This document shows, in pieces, positions 25,258-34,412 of a stretch of DNA of 64,000 nt. The DNA lies in contig NZ_FUZT01000004.1 of NCBI RefSeq assembly GCF_900167445.1, forward strand, positions 310,001 to 374,000, read 5' to 3'. A model generated the notes under the pieces. That model worked only from the letters and a program-made list of their open reading frames with translations. It was not told where the DNA came from and did not search any database. The position numbers and the translations under genes are program-made. The stretch's first letter is position 1, and each line of letters begins with the position of its first letter. Source of the stretch: Maledivibacter halophilus (lineage in GTDB: Bacteria > Bacillota > Clostridia > Peptostreptococcales > Caminicellaceae).

Positions 25258-25396
25258 GATAAAATAATTATATTGAAGAGTGTGTGAATATTTAATTTTA
25301 TAAAGTCATGATTATACAATTCTTGATGTAGGATTTACATAATGAAAATTGAGATTTTAATTAAATCCTATATAAAGATAGAATAGATTTAAAACT

Positions 25397-25438
25397 GTAA
25401 TGAAGACCTATTTAAAACTTTAAATAGGTCTTCATTAC
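25397..25438. terminator. Stem-loop terminator, first of two
   Basis: 20-bp arms starting GTAATGAAGACCTATTTAAA (25397-25416) and 25419-25438; followed by TTTGATTTT. Confidence 0.75.
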
Positions 25439-25461
25439 TTTGATTTTAAAGACTATAAAGG

Positions 25462-25510
25462 AAAAACACATAAAGCAATGTGCATTATGCACATTGCTTT
25501 ATGTGTTTTT
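25462..25510. terminator. Stem-loop terminator, second of two
   Basis: Perfect 24-bp arms (25462-25485 and 25487-25510) starting AAAAACACATAAAGCAATG and ending in GTGTTTTT; symmetric A- and T-runs allow action in both directions. Confidence 0.8.
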
Positions 25511-25624
25511 ATATTCAATTATACAAAGGAAAAACCACTTTAGGAAAAGAATAATATTTATAATAGATTCGACAATATATATCAAAATGCATCAATAATC
25601 TTTATAAAACAACTGCTTAATAAT

Positions 25625-25786
25625 TGAGCAAATTGCATAATTACCTTCTTAAAAAAACTAACTACTATATATTGTTTTAAAATCTTCGAAGCTATACTAT
25701 CAAAATATATTTTATTGTAAATAATTAAATTAAGAATAATATTCGCATATGCAATTTTGCCAAATTAGAGTTATGCAATTTCCTCA
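25625..25786. mobile_element. MITE-like repeat M2, full length (162 bp)
   Basis: Begins TGAGCAAATTGCATAATTACC and ends GAGTTATGCAATTTCCTCA. If one base is added to each end, the element is flanked by the same 7 bp (TTAATAA) on both sides, a possible target-site duplication. The interior matches M1 and M4 in reverse. No ORF. Confidence 0.82.
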
Positions 25787-25807
25787 ATTAATAAAAATCT
25801 TTTTAGC

Positions 25808-25910
25808 TAAAGATAAACAATCTAAAAACTTAATTTGTTTATCTTTAAAAATTTTAAATATTAGGAACAAGAGAGATGTATTATAAATTTTTAGAAAATT
25901 TATAATACAT
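25808..25910. repeat. Two consecutive inverted repeats in a long non-coding gap
   Basis: TAAAGATAAACAA/TTGTTTATCTTTA (25808-25820, 25835-25847) and a 16-bp pair ATGTATTATAAATTTT/AAAATTTATAATACAT (25876-25891, 25895-25910). A weaker TAGATTTA/TAAATCTA pair follows near 25968-26005. Nothing coding is seen in 25258-26147; these may be leader structures of the DUF1177 gene. Confidence 0.45.
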
Positions 25911-26147
25911 TCAATTAAGATATATTTAAAATAATTTATCTTTTTTTAATATATCCAGAGGTTATATAGATTTAATTTTATCTTTAAGCTAAAGGGATAA
26001 ATCTATAAAAGCAGTTATTGATATTTCCACTAAAATCCAAATATTAAGATCGAATTGTATGGGTTTTTATAAAGTTCTTATATTGGATGTGGAAGAGATA
26101 GAAATAAATTTAAATGACTAAAAATTAACTATGCTAGGAGGAAAAAA

Positions 26148-27080
26148 ATGATTTTGAAACAAGTAATTGAAATATTTGAGCTTCTAGATAAACCAAATGC
26201 TAATGGTGAAGAAGTATCAAAATATTTTAAGGGTAAAGGAAATTGTGAAGTAACAGTAAATACTGTAAAAGGCGATAAAGGTAGCACTGATTTTGTTAAA
26301 ATATTAATTAAGGGAGAAAATGGTAAAAGTAATAAAGGTAGTGTTCCAACCCTTGGTATAGTAGGAAGATTAGGGGGGCTTGGGGCTAGACCTGAAAAAA
26401 CTGGATTTGTATCAGATGGAGATGGAGCTTTAACAGCTTTATCTGCAGGACTAAAACTTGCTCAAATGAATAAAAATGGTGATGTACTTGAGGGAGATAT
26501 AATCGTAACAACTCATATTTGTCCAGATGCACCAACTCAAGAGCATTTTCCTGTTTATTTTATGGATTCGCCAGTTGATATGGAGACTATGAATAAGCTT
26601 GAAGTTACAGAAGAGATGGATGTTGTTCTAGCCATAGATACAACCAAGGGAAATGAAATTATGAATTATAATGGTTTTTCAATATCTCCAACAGTTAAAG
26701 AGGGGTATATTTTAAAGGTTAGTCATGATTTAACAAATATTATGAAAAGGGTAACTGGAAAGCTTCCAAAGGTATTTCCCCTTTCTCAACAGGATATTAC
26801 TCCCTATGGAAATGATTTATATCATTTAAATAGCATACTTCAACCGGCAACGTCTACTACAGCACCGGTTGTTGGAGTTGCAATAACTACAGAAGCATCG
26901 GTTGCTGGATGTGCTACTGGAGCAACTCATTTTGCAGATGTTGAAGCAGCAGGAAGATTTGCAATTGAGGTGGCAAAGGATTTTGGAGAAGGTAAATGTA
27001 GTTTTTATGATAAAAATGAATTTGAAACATTATTAAGGCTTTATGGTGATAATAAGAGATTTCAAACAAAGGGAAAATAG
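26148..27080 (+). CDS. DUF1177 family protein
   Basis: 310 residues, the usual family length. No signal peptide, so cytoplasmic. The family has no established function. The sequence has the look of a zinc-peptidase fold: VSDGDGALTALSAGLKLAQ recalls the bridging-Asp segment of M42/M20/M28 enzymes, IIVTTHICPDAPTQEH follows a strand, and DVVLAIDTTKGNE resembles the metal Asp strand of M42. This resemblance is my inference. AGGAGG precedes ATG 26148. It is the first gene of the peptide-uptake island, 250 bp before the binding-protein gene. Confidence 0.85.
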   Translation: MILKQVIEIFELLDKPNANGEEVSKYFKGKGNCEVTVNTVKGDKGSTDFVKILIKGENGKSNKGSVPTLGIVGRLGGLGARPEKTGFVSDGDGALTALSAGLKLAQMNKNGDVLEGDIIVTTHICPDAPTQEHFPVYFMDSPVDMETMNKLEVTEEMDVVLAIDTTKGNEIMNYNGFSISPTVKEGYILKVSHDLTNIMKRVTGKLPKVFPLSQQDITPYGNDLYHLNSILQPATSTTAPVVGVAITTEASVAGCATGATHFADVEAAGRFAIEVAKDFGEGKCSFYDKNEFETLLRLYGDNKRFQTKGK

Positions 27081-27155
27081 TTTCAGCATAATTTTTAACC
27101 TTTTTATATTGAAATAGTACCAAATTTCAAATTAAAGTCTTTACTTAAATCCCTA

Positions 27156-27286
27156 TATAGATATGTGGCTGAGAAACTAAAGAAACGGAAGTAGACTCTG
27201 AGGTTTCCTTGCAGGTTCATTACATGAGCCAAAAGGATTCTCAGTAGCTACTGGAGCAAGTTGATTTTCAAAATCACACATCTATA
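27156..27286 (+). repeat. Palindromic element E1 in the leader of the peptide-binding-protein gene
   Basis: Outer arms TATAGATATGTG (27156-27167) and CACACATCTATA (27275-27286); core hairpin 27189-27253 with CTGAGGTTTCCTT pairing with AAGGATTCTCAG around an apical GGTTCAT/ATGAGCC stem. A second, inverted copy lies at 37442-37597. It is a structured leader or repeat; it matches no riboswitch consensus I know. Confidence 0.6.
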
Positions 27287-27330
27287 TTAAAAGGGGAATT
27301 TAAAAATATATTTAAAGGAGGAGACAAATA

Positions 27331-28956
27331 ATGAGAAACAAAATAGTATCAGTAGTATTAGTTGTTGCTGTAATTTTTTCTTTTGCTTTAACAGGATGTA
27401 GTAATAAAACTGAAAGTCAAGAGGAGAATCCAGCTAATAGTAGTCAAAATGAAGATGCAAATGTTGAAAGTGATTCTAATACGCCTCAAGATGGAGGTAT
27501 GCTTACAGTTGCTTTAGCAGCAGTTCCTAAAACATTGGATCCTGTAAAATATACAGGTATTTATGAAGGAAATGTTATTCATAGTGTTTGTGACAATCTA
27601 GTTTATTATAATAAAGATTTAAATGAAATCATACCAGGATTGGCAACTGAGTGGAAAATATCAGATGATTTAATGCAATACAGTTTTAAGCTTAGAGATG
27701 ATGTATATTTTCAAAAGGGTAAATACCAGGATGGAAGAAAAATGACTGCAGAGGATGTGAAATACAGTCTTGAAAGATCAGCAAAGGAATCTGTAATGAA
27801 AAGACTTAGAATGCTTGACCATGTGGAAGTTATTTCTGATACAGAAATAGTAGCACATTTAAATGAACCCAATGCAGCATTTTTAACAGTATTAACTGAT
27901 TCAGGAAATGTAATAGTTCCTAAGGAAGAAGTAGAAGGTTGGGGAGACGATTTTGGTAGAAATTTAGTTGGAACTGGACCATTTGCCTTTAAGGAATGGA
28001 GAAAGGGAGACTGTGTAATACTTGAGAAATCAGATAATTACTGGGGAGAAGAGCCTAATCTTGATGGAGTTACATTTAAGTTTATAAATGATGTAAATAT
28101 GATGACAAATGCTCTAAGAACTGGGGAAATTGATGTTGCCACAGACCTACAGGGTGAAAGTATTGCAGCAATTAAAAAAATCGACAATTTAGTATTAAAT
28201 GAAAAACCTGCACTTAAGGTAATTTATATGTCAATGGATTTAGATAATGGTCCTACTAAGGATGAAAGAGTTAGAATGGCAATTCTTTCAGCTATAGATG
28301 TTGATGCAATGGTTAAGGGACTTTATCCATATGGTGAAGCTCAAAGAGCATATTTATCATTGCCTCCTGGATCATGGGGATATGATGAATCCTTAGAAGC
28401 ATTGATTCCTAAATATGACCCTGAAAAAGCAAAGGAATTAATGAAGGAAGCAGGATATGAAGATGGATTTGAAATCGATTTTTATGTATCAGGTAGTGAT
28501 AAAGCAGGGGTAATTATTCAAAGCTATCTAAAAGAAAATTTAAATATTGATGTAAATATTAACTTGCTTGAATGGGGAACATTCAGTGAAACAGTTTCTA
28601 AAGGCGAAGCACCACTTTATAGTATGTCATGGACATGGTATCCTGATCCTGATTTCTTCTTATATCAAATGTTCCACAGTGATCAAATTGGATCTTTAGG
28701 AAATGGACAAGGCTATAATAATCCTGAAGTAGATCAGCTGCTTGACAAGGCCGTATCAGAAACAGCAGATCAACAGGCTAGGGCTGAACTTTATAAAAAA
28801 GCTTTAAAAATCATTACAGAAAATTATGGAAGATTAAACTTTGCTAATGGAAAAATTATAGATGCATATAGTGACAAGGTTCACGGCTTTGAACGTGGAG
28901 CCGATGGAAGCATTTTTATAGTTAATCCAGAAGTAAATGTTTGGATGCAAAAATAA
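27331..28956 (+). CDS. Peptide ABC transporter substrate-binding lipoprotein (SBP family 5)
   Basis: 541 residues. Lipobox FALTGC (Cys ~23) followed by a flexible S/N/E-rich linker, then the family 5 solute-binding fold. Landmarks are the N-terminal GGMLTVALAAVPKTLDPVK, the AEDVKYSLER motif, GTGPFAFKEWRKGD and the C-terminal YKKALKIITENYG. It captures oligopeptides outside the membrane for the transporter encoded downstream. AAAGGAGGAG precedes the ATG. A terminator follows it, so it can be expressed more strongly than the membrane subunits. Confidence 0.94.
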   Translation: MRNKIVSVVLVVAVIFSFALTGCSNKTESQEENPANSSQNEDANVESDSNTPQDGGMLTVALAAVPKTLDPVKYTGIYEGNVIHSVCDNLVYYNKDLNEIIPGLATEWKISDDLMQYSFKLRDDVYFQKGKYQDGRKMTAEDVKYSLERSAKESVMKRLRMLDHVEVISDTEIVAHLNEPNAAFLTVLTDSGNVIVPKEEVEGWGDDFGRNLVGTGPFAFKEWRKGDCVILEKSDNYWGEEPNLDGVTFKFINDVNMMTNALRTGEIDVATDLQGESIAAIKKIDNLVLNEKPALKVIYMSMDLDNGPTKDERVRMAILSAIDVDAMVKGLYPYGEAQRAYLSLPPGSWGYDESLEALIPKYDPEKAKELMKEAGYEDGFEIDFYVSGSDKAGVIIQSYLKENLNIDVNINLLEWGTFSETVSKGEAPLYSMSWTWYPDPDFFLYQMFHSDQIGSLGNGQGYNNPEVDQLLDKAVSETADQQARAELYKKALKIITENYGRLNFANGKIIDAYSDKVHGFERGADGSIFIVNPEVNVWMQK

Positions 28957-28994
28957 TATTTGTTATTGATTATCCCCTTTTAATTAATATAAAA

Positions 28995-29032
28995 TTCAAA
29001 AACCCTATATTATCTCATATAGGGTTTTTGAA
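28995..29032 (+). terminator. Terminator/attenuator between binding protein and permease genes
   Basis: 16-bp arms TTCAAAAACCCTATAT (28995-29010) and ATATAGGGTTTTTGAA (29017-29032). Confidence 0.8.
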
Positions 29033-29043
29033 TAATTTTCAAA

Positions 29044-29073
29044 TGAGATAATTGCATAACTGCAATTTCCTCA
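29044..29073. repeat. MITE-like remnant M7 (30 bp, ends only)
   Basis: TGAGATAATTGCATAA joined to CTGCAATTTCCTCA. It lies between the terminator and the ribosome site of the next gene. Confidence 0.65.
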
Positions 29074-29100
29074 ACTCATAAGAATAGAGGTGAAATAAAA

Positions 29101-30063
29101 TTGTTTAGATTTGCATTAAAGAGAATTTTACAGCTTATTCCTACCTTGTTTGTAGTTGTGTTCATAGTATTTGCAATTACTCGTATAATACCGGGAGACC
29201 CTGCTGCAGTTATGCTAGGCCCCCAGGCAAGTGTTGAAGCTGTTAATGAACTTCGTGAGGAATTAGGACTAAATGATAGTATACTTAAACAATTTGGACA
29301 TTATCTTCAGGATATTCTTAAAGGTGATTTAGGTAAGTCCTATTATTATAATGAATCGGTGACAAAGCTTATTGGAGAACACTTTCCCAATACCTTAATA
29401 TTGGCAGTAATAAGTATAATAATTGGATTGCTAGTAGGAATTCCAGTTGGAGTTATTTCTGCTACCAAGCAGTATTCTGCCTTTGATTATATATCTATGG
29501 TTATTGCACTAATAGGTATTTCCATGCCAATATTTTGGCTAGGTATGATGCTTGTGTTATTGTTTAGCGTAAATTTAGGATGGCTCCCATCTGTTGGTAT
29601 GGGCTATGGAGGTTTTGTTGATTCAGTTAAACATTTAATACTTCCTTCTCTATGTCTAGCTACAGGTCCAACAGCAGTTTTTGCCAGATTTACCCGTTCA
29701 AGTATGCTAGATATTGTGAAGCAGGATTATGTAAAAACTGCAAGGGCAAAAGGATTAAGGGAAAGAGTAGTAATTTGGAAGCACGCATTTAAAAACGCCC
29801 TACCTCCTATAACAACTATCGTAGGCATGAGATTTTCAGCTGCGTTATCTGGTGCAGTTCTTACAGAAACTATTTTTAGCTGGCCTGGATTAGGGAAGCT
29901 TATAGTTGATTCAATTCAAAACAGAGACTATACATTAGTTCAAGGAAGCGTTATATATATGGCTTTCATATATATAATTGTCAATTTAATAGTAGATATA
30001 GGATACGGATTTTTAAATCCTAAGGTAAAAGCTTCACTTCAGGGAATGAAGGGCGGTGAATAA
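29101..30063 (+). CDS. Peptide ABC transporter permease, DppB/OppB type
   Basis: 320 residues from TTG 29101 (AGAGGTGA eight bases upstream). About six membrane helices. The family's N-terminal region (FALKRILQLIPTLFVVVF, IIPGDPAAVMLGPQA) and the EAA loop (DYVKTARAKGLRERVVIWKHAFKNAL) are present, the latter docking the ATPases. It forms the translocation channel with the DppC-type subunit encoded three bases downstream. Confidence 0.95.
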   Translation: MFRFALKRILQLIPTLFVVVFIVFAITRIIPGDPAAVMLGPQASVEAVNELREELGLNDSILKQFGHYLQDILKGDLGKSYYYNESVTKLIGEHFPNTLILAVISIIIGLLVGIPVGVISATKQYSAFDYISMVIALIGISMPIFWLGMMLVLLFSVNLGWLPSVGMGYGGFVDSVKHLILPSLCLATGPTAVFARFTRSSMLDIVKQDYVKTARAKGLRERVVIWKHAFKNALPPITTIVGMRFSAALSGAVLTETIFSWPGLGKLIVDSIQNRDYTLVQGSVIYMAFIYIIVNLIVDIGYGFLNPKVKASLQGMKGGE

Positions 30064-30065
30064 AA

Positions 30066-30977
30066 ATGATGACTAAAGAAAGTGATAAGAATTTTGTCGA
30101 TCAGCAGAAAAAAGATTTAGAGATAATAAAAAGAGAGGCAAAGGCAAATAGCTTTATTAAGAAATTATTTAGAAACAAAACAGCTGTGGCTGGATTAATA
30201 ATAATTCTTGTGGTTATTTTCACTGCTATTTTTGCACCTTTACTTGCTCCCCATGATCCAAATAAAATTAATCTTGTAAAACCATGTTTAAAGCCTGGAA
30301 CAGAAGGTCATATCCTTGGTACCGATGAATTTGGCAGAGACATGCTCAGTCGTGTGATATATGGATCACGAATTTCCATAATTGTGGGTGTGTGTGCAAC
30401 AGCACTTGGTGCATTAATTGGTATTGTAATAGGCTTAATATCGGGATACAAAGGTGGAAAAGTAGATACAATCATAATGAGATTTATGGACGGTATGTTT
30501 GCCTTTCCTTTTATTCTCTTGGCAATAATTATGATGACTGTTTTAGGAAGCGGACTGCAAAATGTAATTTTTGCCATAGGAATAGCTAACATACCCTATT
30601 ATGCTAGAATTGTAAGAGGACAGGTTTTAATAGCAAAGGAAGAGGACTATTGTCAAGCTGTTAAGGCCTTAGGAGCGTCTAATTTTAAGATTATTAAGGA
30701 TCATATTATTCCTAATATAGCATCACCAATAATTGTATATGCAACACTGAATATTGCCGGAACTATTATATCGGAAGCAGGCTTAAGCTTCTTAGGCCTT
30801 GGGATTCAGCCTCCAATTTCTTCCTGGGGAAACATATTAAAATCGGGAAAGGATTACTTATTGACTGCACCTCATATTGCAACCTTCTCAGGTCTTGCAA
30901 TATTAATTACAGTAATTGGATTTAATCTTTTTGGAGACGGCGTAAGGGATGCATTGGATCCTAAACTCAATAAATAA
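30066..30977 (+). CDS. Peptide ABC transporter permease, DppC/OppC type
   Basis: 303 residues from ATG 30066 (30069 is an alternative). A cytoplasmic N-terminus of ~45 residues precedes six membrane helices. Typical segments are APHDPNKINL, LGTDEFGRDMLSRVIYGSR and the EAA loop EEDYCQAVKALGASNFKI. It is the partner of the preceding permease. A GGGCGGTGA within the upstream gene's end provides the ribosome site, so the two are coupled. Confidence 0.95.
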   Translation: MMTKESDKNFVDQQKKDLEIIKREAKANSFIKKLFRNKTAVAGLIIILVVIFTAIFAPLLAPHDPNKINLVKPCLKPGTEGHILGTDEFGRDMLSRVIYGSRISIIVGVCATALGALIGIVIGLISGYKGGKVDTIIMRFMDGMFAFPFILLAIIMMTVLGSGLQNVIFAIGIANIPYYARIVRGQVLIAKEEDYCQAVKALGASNFKIIKDHIIPNIASPIIVYATLNIAGTIISEAGLSFLGLGIQPPISSWGNILKSGKDYLLTAPHIATFSGLAILITVIGFNLFGDGVRDALDPKLNK

Positions 30978-31004
30978 TTATTTTAAAGCAAGGTGGTGAT
31001 AAAG

Positions 31005-32009
31005 TTGACAGATAGACTATTAACTGTTAATAATTTGAAAACATATTTCTATACTGCTTCGGGAGTAGTAAAGGCTGTAGATGGTGTAAGCTTTACTCTT
31101 GATAAAGGGAAGACTTTAGGGATAGTTGGCGAATCCGGTTCGGGAAAGAGTGTTACTGCTTCTTCAATAATGAGATTAATACCTCAGCCTCCTGGTAAAA
31201 TAGTTGATGGAGAAATTGTTTTTGAAGATAAAAATATAATAGATATGTCAAAAAATGATCTTCTAGATTTAAGAGGTAAGGATATAGCAATGATTTTTCA
31301 GGATCCCATGACAGCTTTAAATCCCGTATTTACTGTTGGATCTCAAATAAGAGAGGCTATTTTAGCCCATAGAAATATATCTAAAAAAGAAGCAAAAAAA
31401 CTGGCTGTTGATGCGCTAAAATTAGTTGGAATACCTGATGCCGATTCAAGGTACAATAGTTATCCCTATGAATTTTCCGGTGGTATGAGACAGCGTGTTA
31501 TGATAGCCATGGCTGTGGCTTGTAATCCTAAATTGCTTATTGCAGATGAGCCTACAACTGCCTTAGATGTTACTATTCAAGCTCAGGTTTTAGAATTAAT
31601 GAAAAACCTGCAAAATCAGCTTAATACTTCAATATTAATCATTACCCATGATATAGGCGTTATATGGGAAGTTGCCGATTATGTTATGGTCATGTATGCA
31701 GGTAGAACCGTTGAATACACTGATACAGTAAGTTTATATAAAAATCCTATACATCCTTATACTTGGGGACTGTTAGACTCTATTCCAAAAAGAAATATTG
31801 AAAAAAATGAGCCTCTGAATACTATTGAAGGGAATCCACCGGATTTAAGGACAACCGGAGAAGGCTGTAACTTTGTTGGCAGATGTCCCTATGCAAAGGA
31901 TATTTGCAGAAAAAAGCAGCCTGAATTAATAGAAATTGAAAAAAATCATTTTGCTGCATGTCATTTTCAGACTAAGGATAGTCGTCTAGTAAGGAAGGGG
32001 GGACTTTAA
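31005..32009 (+). CDS. Peptide ABC transporter ATP-binding protein, DppD/OppD type
   Basis: 334 residues. I choose TTG 31005 ([15 protein letters not shown]) because AAGGTGGTG is correctly placed seven bases before; the GTG at 30993 lies inside that site. Walker A GESGSGKS, signature FSGGMRQRV, Walker [13 protein letters not shown] and the C-terminal Cys cluster [19 protein letters not shown] of oligopeptide/dipeptide transporters are all intact. It powers import together with the DppF-type subunit. Confidence 0.95.
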   Translation: MTDRLLTVNNLKTYFYTASGVVKAVDGVSFTLDKGKTLGIVGESGSGKSVTASSIMRLIPQPPGKIVDGEIVFEDKNIIDMSKNDLLDLRGKDIAMIFQDPMTALNPVFTVGSQIREAILAHRNISKKEAKKLAVDALKLVGIPDADSRYNSYPYEFSGGMRQRVMIAMAVACNPKLLIADEPTTALDVTIQAQVLELMKNLQNQLNTSILIITHDIGVIWEVADYVMVMYAGRTVEYTDTVSLYKNPIHPYTWGLLDSIPKRNIEKNEPLNTIEGNPPDLRTTGEGCNFVGRCPYAKDICRKKQPELIEIEKNHFAACHFQTKDSRLVRKGGL

Positions 32010-32010
32010 A

Positions 32011-32979
32011 TTGACTAAACCCATACTAGAGGTAAAGGAATTAAAGAAATATTTTCCCGTACACGGAAGTAAATTATTCGAAAAAAATAGATATTTAAAA
32101 GCTGTAGATGGTATATCATTTGATGTGCAAAAAGGAAAGACCATTGGACTAATAGGAGAATCAGGATGTGGTAAATCCACAGTTGGAAAGGCAATTATGG
32201 GCTTAAATAAAGCTAGTGGTGGATCTATAAAATTTAAAGACGAAGAAGTTACCAGCTTTAATAAAAATAAAATGAAGGAATTTAGAAGAAACGTACAAAT
32301 GATATTTCAAGACCCCTATTCTTCCCTGGACCCTAAGAAAAGAATTAATTATATTGTAAAGGAACCTTTGCAAATTCATGGAATAGGAACGCCTAAGGAA
32401 AGAATGGAAAAGGCAAAGGAATTATTGGAAACTGTAGGACTTAGTTATTATTTTATGAATAGATATCCCCATGAGTTTAGTGGAGGTCAAAGACAAAGAA
32501 TTAATATTGCAAGGGCTTTAATGTTAGATCCCCAGGTGCTAATATGTGATGAGCCTACTTCTGCACTGGATGTTTCTGTACAAGCTCAGGTACTAAATCT
32601 TTTTAAGAAATTACAGGAGAAATTTGAATTAACCTATTTATTCATATCCCATGATCTTAGTGTGGTTAAGTATTTAAGTGATGAAATTGCAATAATGTAT
32701 TTGGGAAAAATTGTGGAAATGGGAGAATCCAATGAAATATACAAAAATCCATTACACCCCTATACCAAGGCATTGTTTTCAGCTATTCCAACTGAAGATC
32801 CTACTGTAAAGGTAGATAGGATAGCATTAAAAGGAGAAATTCCTAGTCCTTTAAATCCTCCTAAAGGATGTCATTTTCATAATAGATGTCCCTATGCTAA
32901 AAAGGAATGTATGGAAGTAAGCCCTAACTTAGATGGTGTAGCTAATAATCATAAGGTTGCCTGCTATTTATACAAATAA
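32011..32979 (+). CDS. Peptide ABC transporter ATP-binding protein, DppF/OppF type
   Basis: 322 residues from TTG 32011 (AAGGGGGGA eleven bases upstream). Walker A GESGCGKS, signature FSGGQRQRI, Walker B VLICDEPTSALD, and the C-terminal CHFHNRCPYAKKECMEVSP. It is the last of the five transporter genes and is followed after 57 bp by the M20 peptidase, which suggests that imported peptides are hydrolysed at once. Confidence 0.95.
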   Translation: MTKPILEVKELKKYFPVHGSKLFEKNRYLKAVDGISFDVQKGKTIGLIGESGCGKSTVGKAIMGLNKASGGSIKFKDEEVTSFNKNKMKEFRRNVQMIFQDPYSSLDPKKRINYIVKEPLQIHGIGTPKERMEKAKELLETVGLSYYFMNRYPHEFSGGQRQRINIARALMLDPQVLICDEPTSALDVSVQAQVLNLFKKLQEKFELTYLFISHDLSVVKYLSDEIAIMYLGKIVEMGESNEIYKNPLHPYTKALFSAIPTEDPTVKVDRIALKGEIPSPLNPPKGCHFHNRCPYAKKECMEVSPNLDGVANNHKVACYLYK

Positions 32980-33036
32980 AAAAGTAATTAAAAAAATTCT
33001 AATTGAATAGTTCAAATTCATAAGGAGTGAATTAGA

Positions 33037-34290
33037 ATGAATATTAAAAAAGAACTTTGGAAGGAAATTGATAATAGAAAGGAGCAGCTTATTGATTTAT
33101 GCTGTCAGCTAATAAAAATGCCTACTGAGAATCCTCCAGGAGAGATGGAGGACATAACAGAGTTCATCTGCAAATATTTAGAAAAATTTGGGGTTGAAAA
33201 TAAAGTACATAGGCCAAAGCCAAATAAGCCTAATATTGTAGCTAAATATGGAAATGAAAAAGGTAAAAAACTTATATTTAATGGACATGCCGATGTTGTT
33301 CCTGCTGGAGATTTATCTAAATGGGATTTTGATCCATATTGTGGAAAGGTAAAGGATGGAAAGATTCTTGGAAGAGGAACAAGCGATATGAAGGCAGGCC
33401 TTGGCGGAGTGATTTTTGTTATGGGGCTTTTAGCAGAAAAGAAAATACCACTAGATGGGCAGATGTTTCTTACTGTTGTTCCTGATGAAGAAATAAGTGG
33501 GGAGTTAGGAACGAAATGGATTGTGGAAAACAATATAGTAACTGGAGATGCATGTGTTGTAGCTGAACCAACGGGATATGACAATTGCGAAGTAGGGCAA
33601 AGAGGAACTCTATGGGTTAATCTTAAAGCCGAAGGTACATCTGCCCATGGAAGTCTTTCACCATATGTTGGAGACAATGCAATTGAAAAGCTTATTAAAG
33701 TCTTAGAAGGTATTAAATGTCTTACAAAATTGCATGGTGAATATGAAGGAGAAGTAAAGGAAGTTATTAAGGAATCTAAAATAGCAGCTAAGGAATGTTT
33801 AAACAAACCTGGAGTAGAAAATATAATTGATCATGTTACTGTGAATATCGGTCAAATTAAAGGAGGAACAAAAACTAATATGGTTCCTGATTCTGCCCAG
33901 GCCGATGTGGATATAAGGATTCCCCTTGGAGTAAGTACTCAAAGGGTAATCGATAATATTGATAAGGTTATAGAGGATTTAAATCTTAAAGGAATAACAT
34001 ACACCTACAGCTGGAGGTCTGAGCCTAATAATGTATCAATAAACAGTGAAATAGTTAAGGCCGTTAAAAGAAATACAAAGGATGTCCTAGGTATTGATAT
34101 ATCAGCCACTTATCAATGGGCTTCAAGCGATGCGAGGTATTTTAGGAGTGCAGGTATTCCAACCATTCAATATGGTCCTGCTAATACTGAAGGTATTCAT
34201 TCCTACAATGAAACTGTAGATGTAAAGGATGTAATTAATGCAGCCAAAGTCTATGCTGGAATGGTTTTAGACATGCTTGTTTATGATTAA
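33037..34290 (+). CDS. M20-family metallopeptidase (ArgE/DapE/CPG2 group)
   Basis: 417 residues, cytoplasmic. The zinc and catalytic residues are visible: HADVVPAGD (metal His and catalytic Asp), GTSDMKAGLG (bridging Asp), PDEEISGELGT (catalytic Glu and metal Glu), VAEPTG (metal Glu) and GIHSYNE (last metal His); AHGSLSP belongs to the dimerisation domain. Such enzymes remove N-acyl groups or split di- and tripeptides. The ATG follows AAGGAGTG. Adjacent to the peptide transporter and two amidohydrolases, it probably acts on the imported material; the exact substrate is unknown. Confidence 0.93.
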   Translation: MNIKKELWKEIDNRKEQLIDLCCQLIKMPTENPPGEMEDITEFICKYLEKFGVENKVHRPKPNKPNIVAKYGNEKGKKLIFNGHADVVPAGDLSKWDFDPYCGKVKDGKILGRGTSDMKAGLGGVIFVMGLLAEKKIPLDGQMFLTVVPDEEISGELGTKWIVENNIVTGDACVVAEPTGYDNCEVGQRGTLWVNLKAEGTSAHGSLSPYVGDNAIEKLIKVLEGIKCLTKLHGEYEGEVKEVIKESKIAAKECLNKPGVENIIDHVTVNIGQIKGGTKTNMVPDSAQADVDIRIPLGVSTQRVIDNIDKVIEDLNLKGITYTYSWRSEPNNVSINSEIVKAVKRNTKDVLGIDISATYQWASSDARYFRSAGIPTIQYGPANTEGIHSYNETVDVKDVINAAKVYAGMVLDMLVYD

Positions 34291-34412
34291 TATAGATAAC
34301 CAACATTAGAACTTAATATAAATTTCATAGAAAATAAAGAAATATTTTACATTTTTTCTATGGAATTTATAATACTTTAGAGTTGATTATCTTTACAAGG
34401 AAGGTGTATAGG

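Noticed and set aside
27189..27253. Element E1 as a T-box, lysine, TPP, SAM or guanidine riboswitch
   Set aside because: None of the consensus cores that I know is present; sharing with an inverted copy after aroM rather suggests a repeat or unknown RNA.
33105..33806. 233-residue open frame on the minus strand inside the M20 peptidase gene
   Set aside because: Antisense shadow of a clear metallopeptidase; Ser/Pro-rich composition, no ribosome site, no domain.
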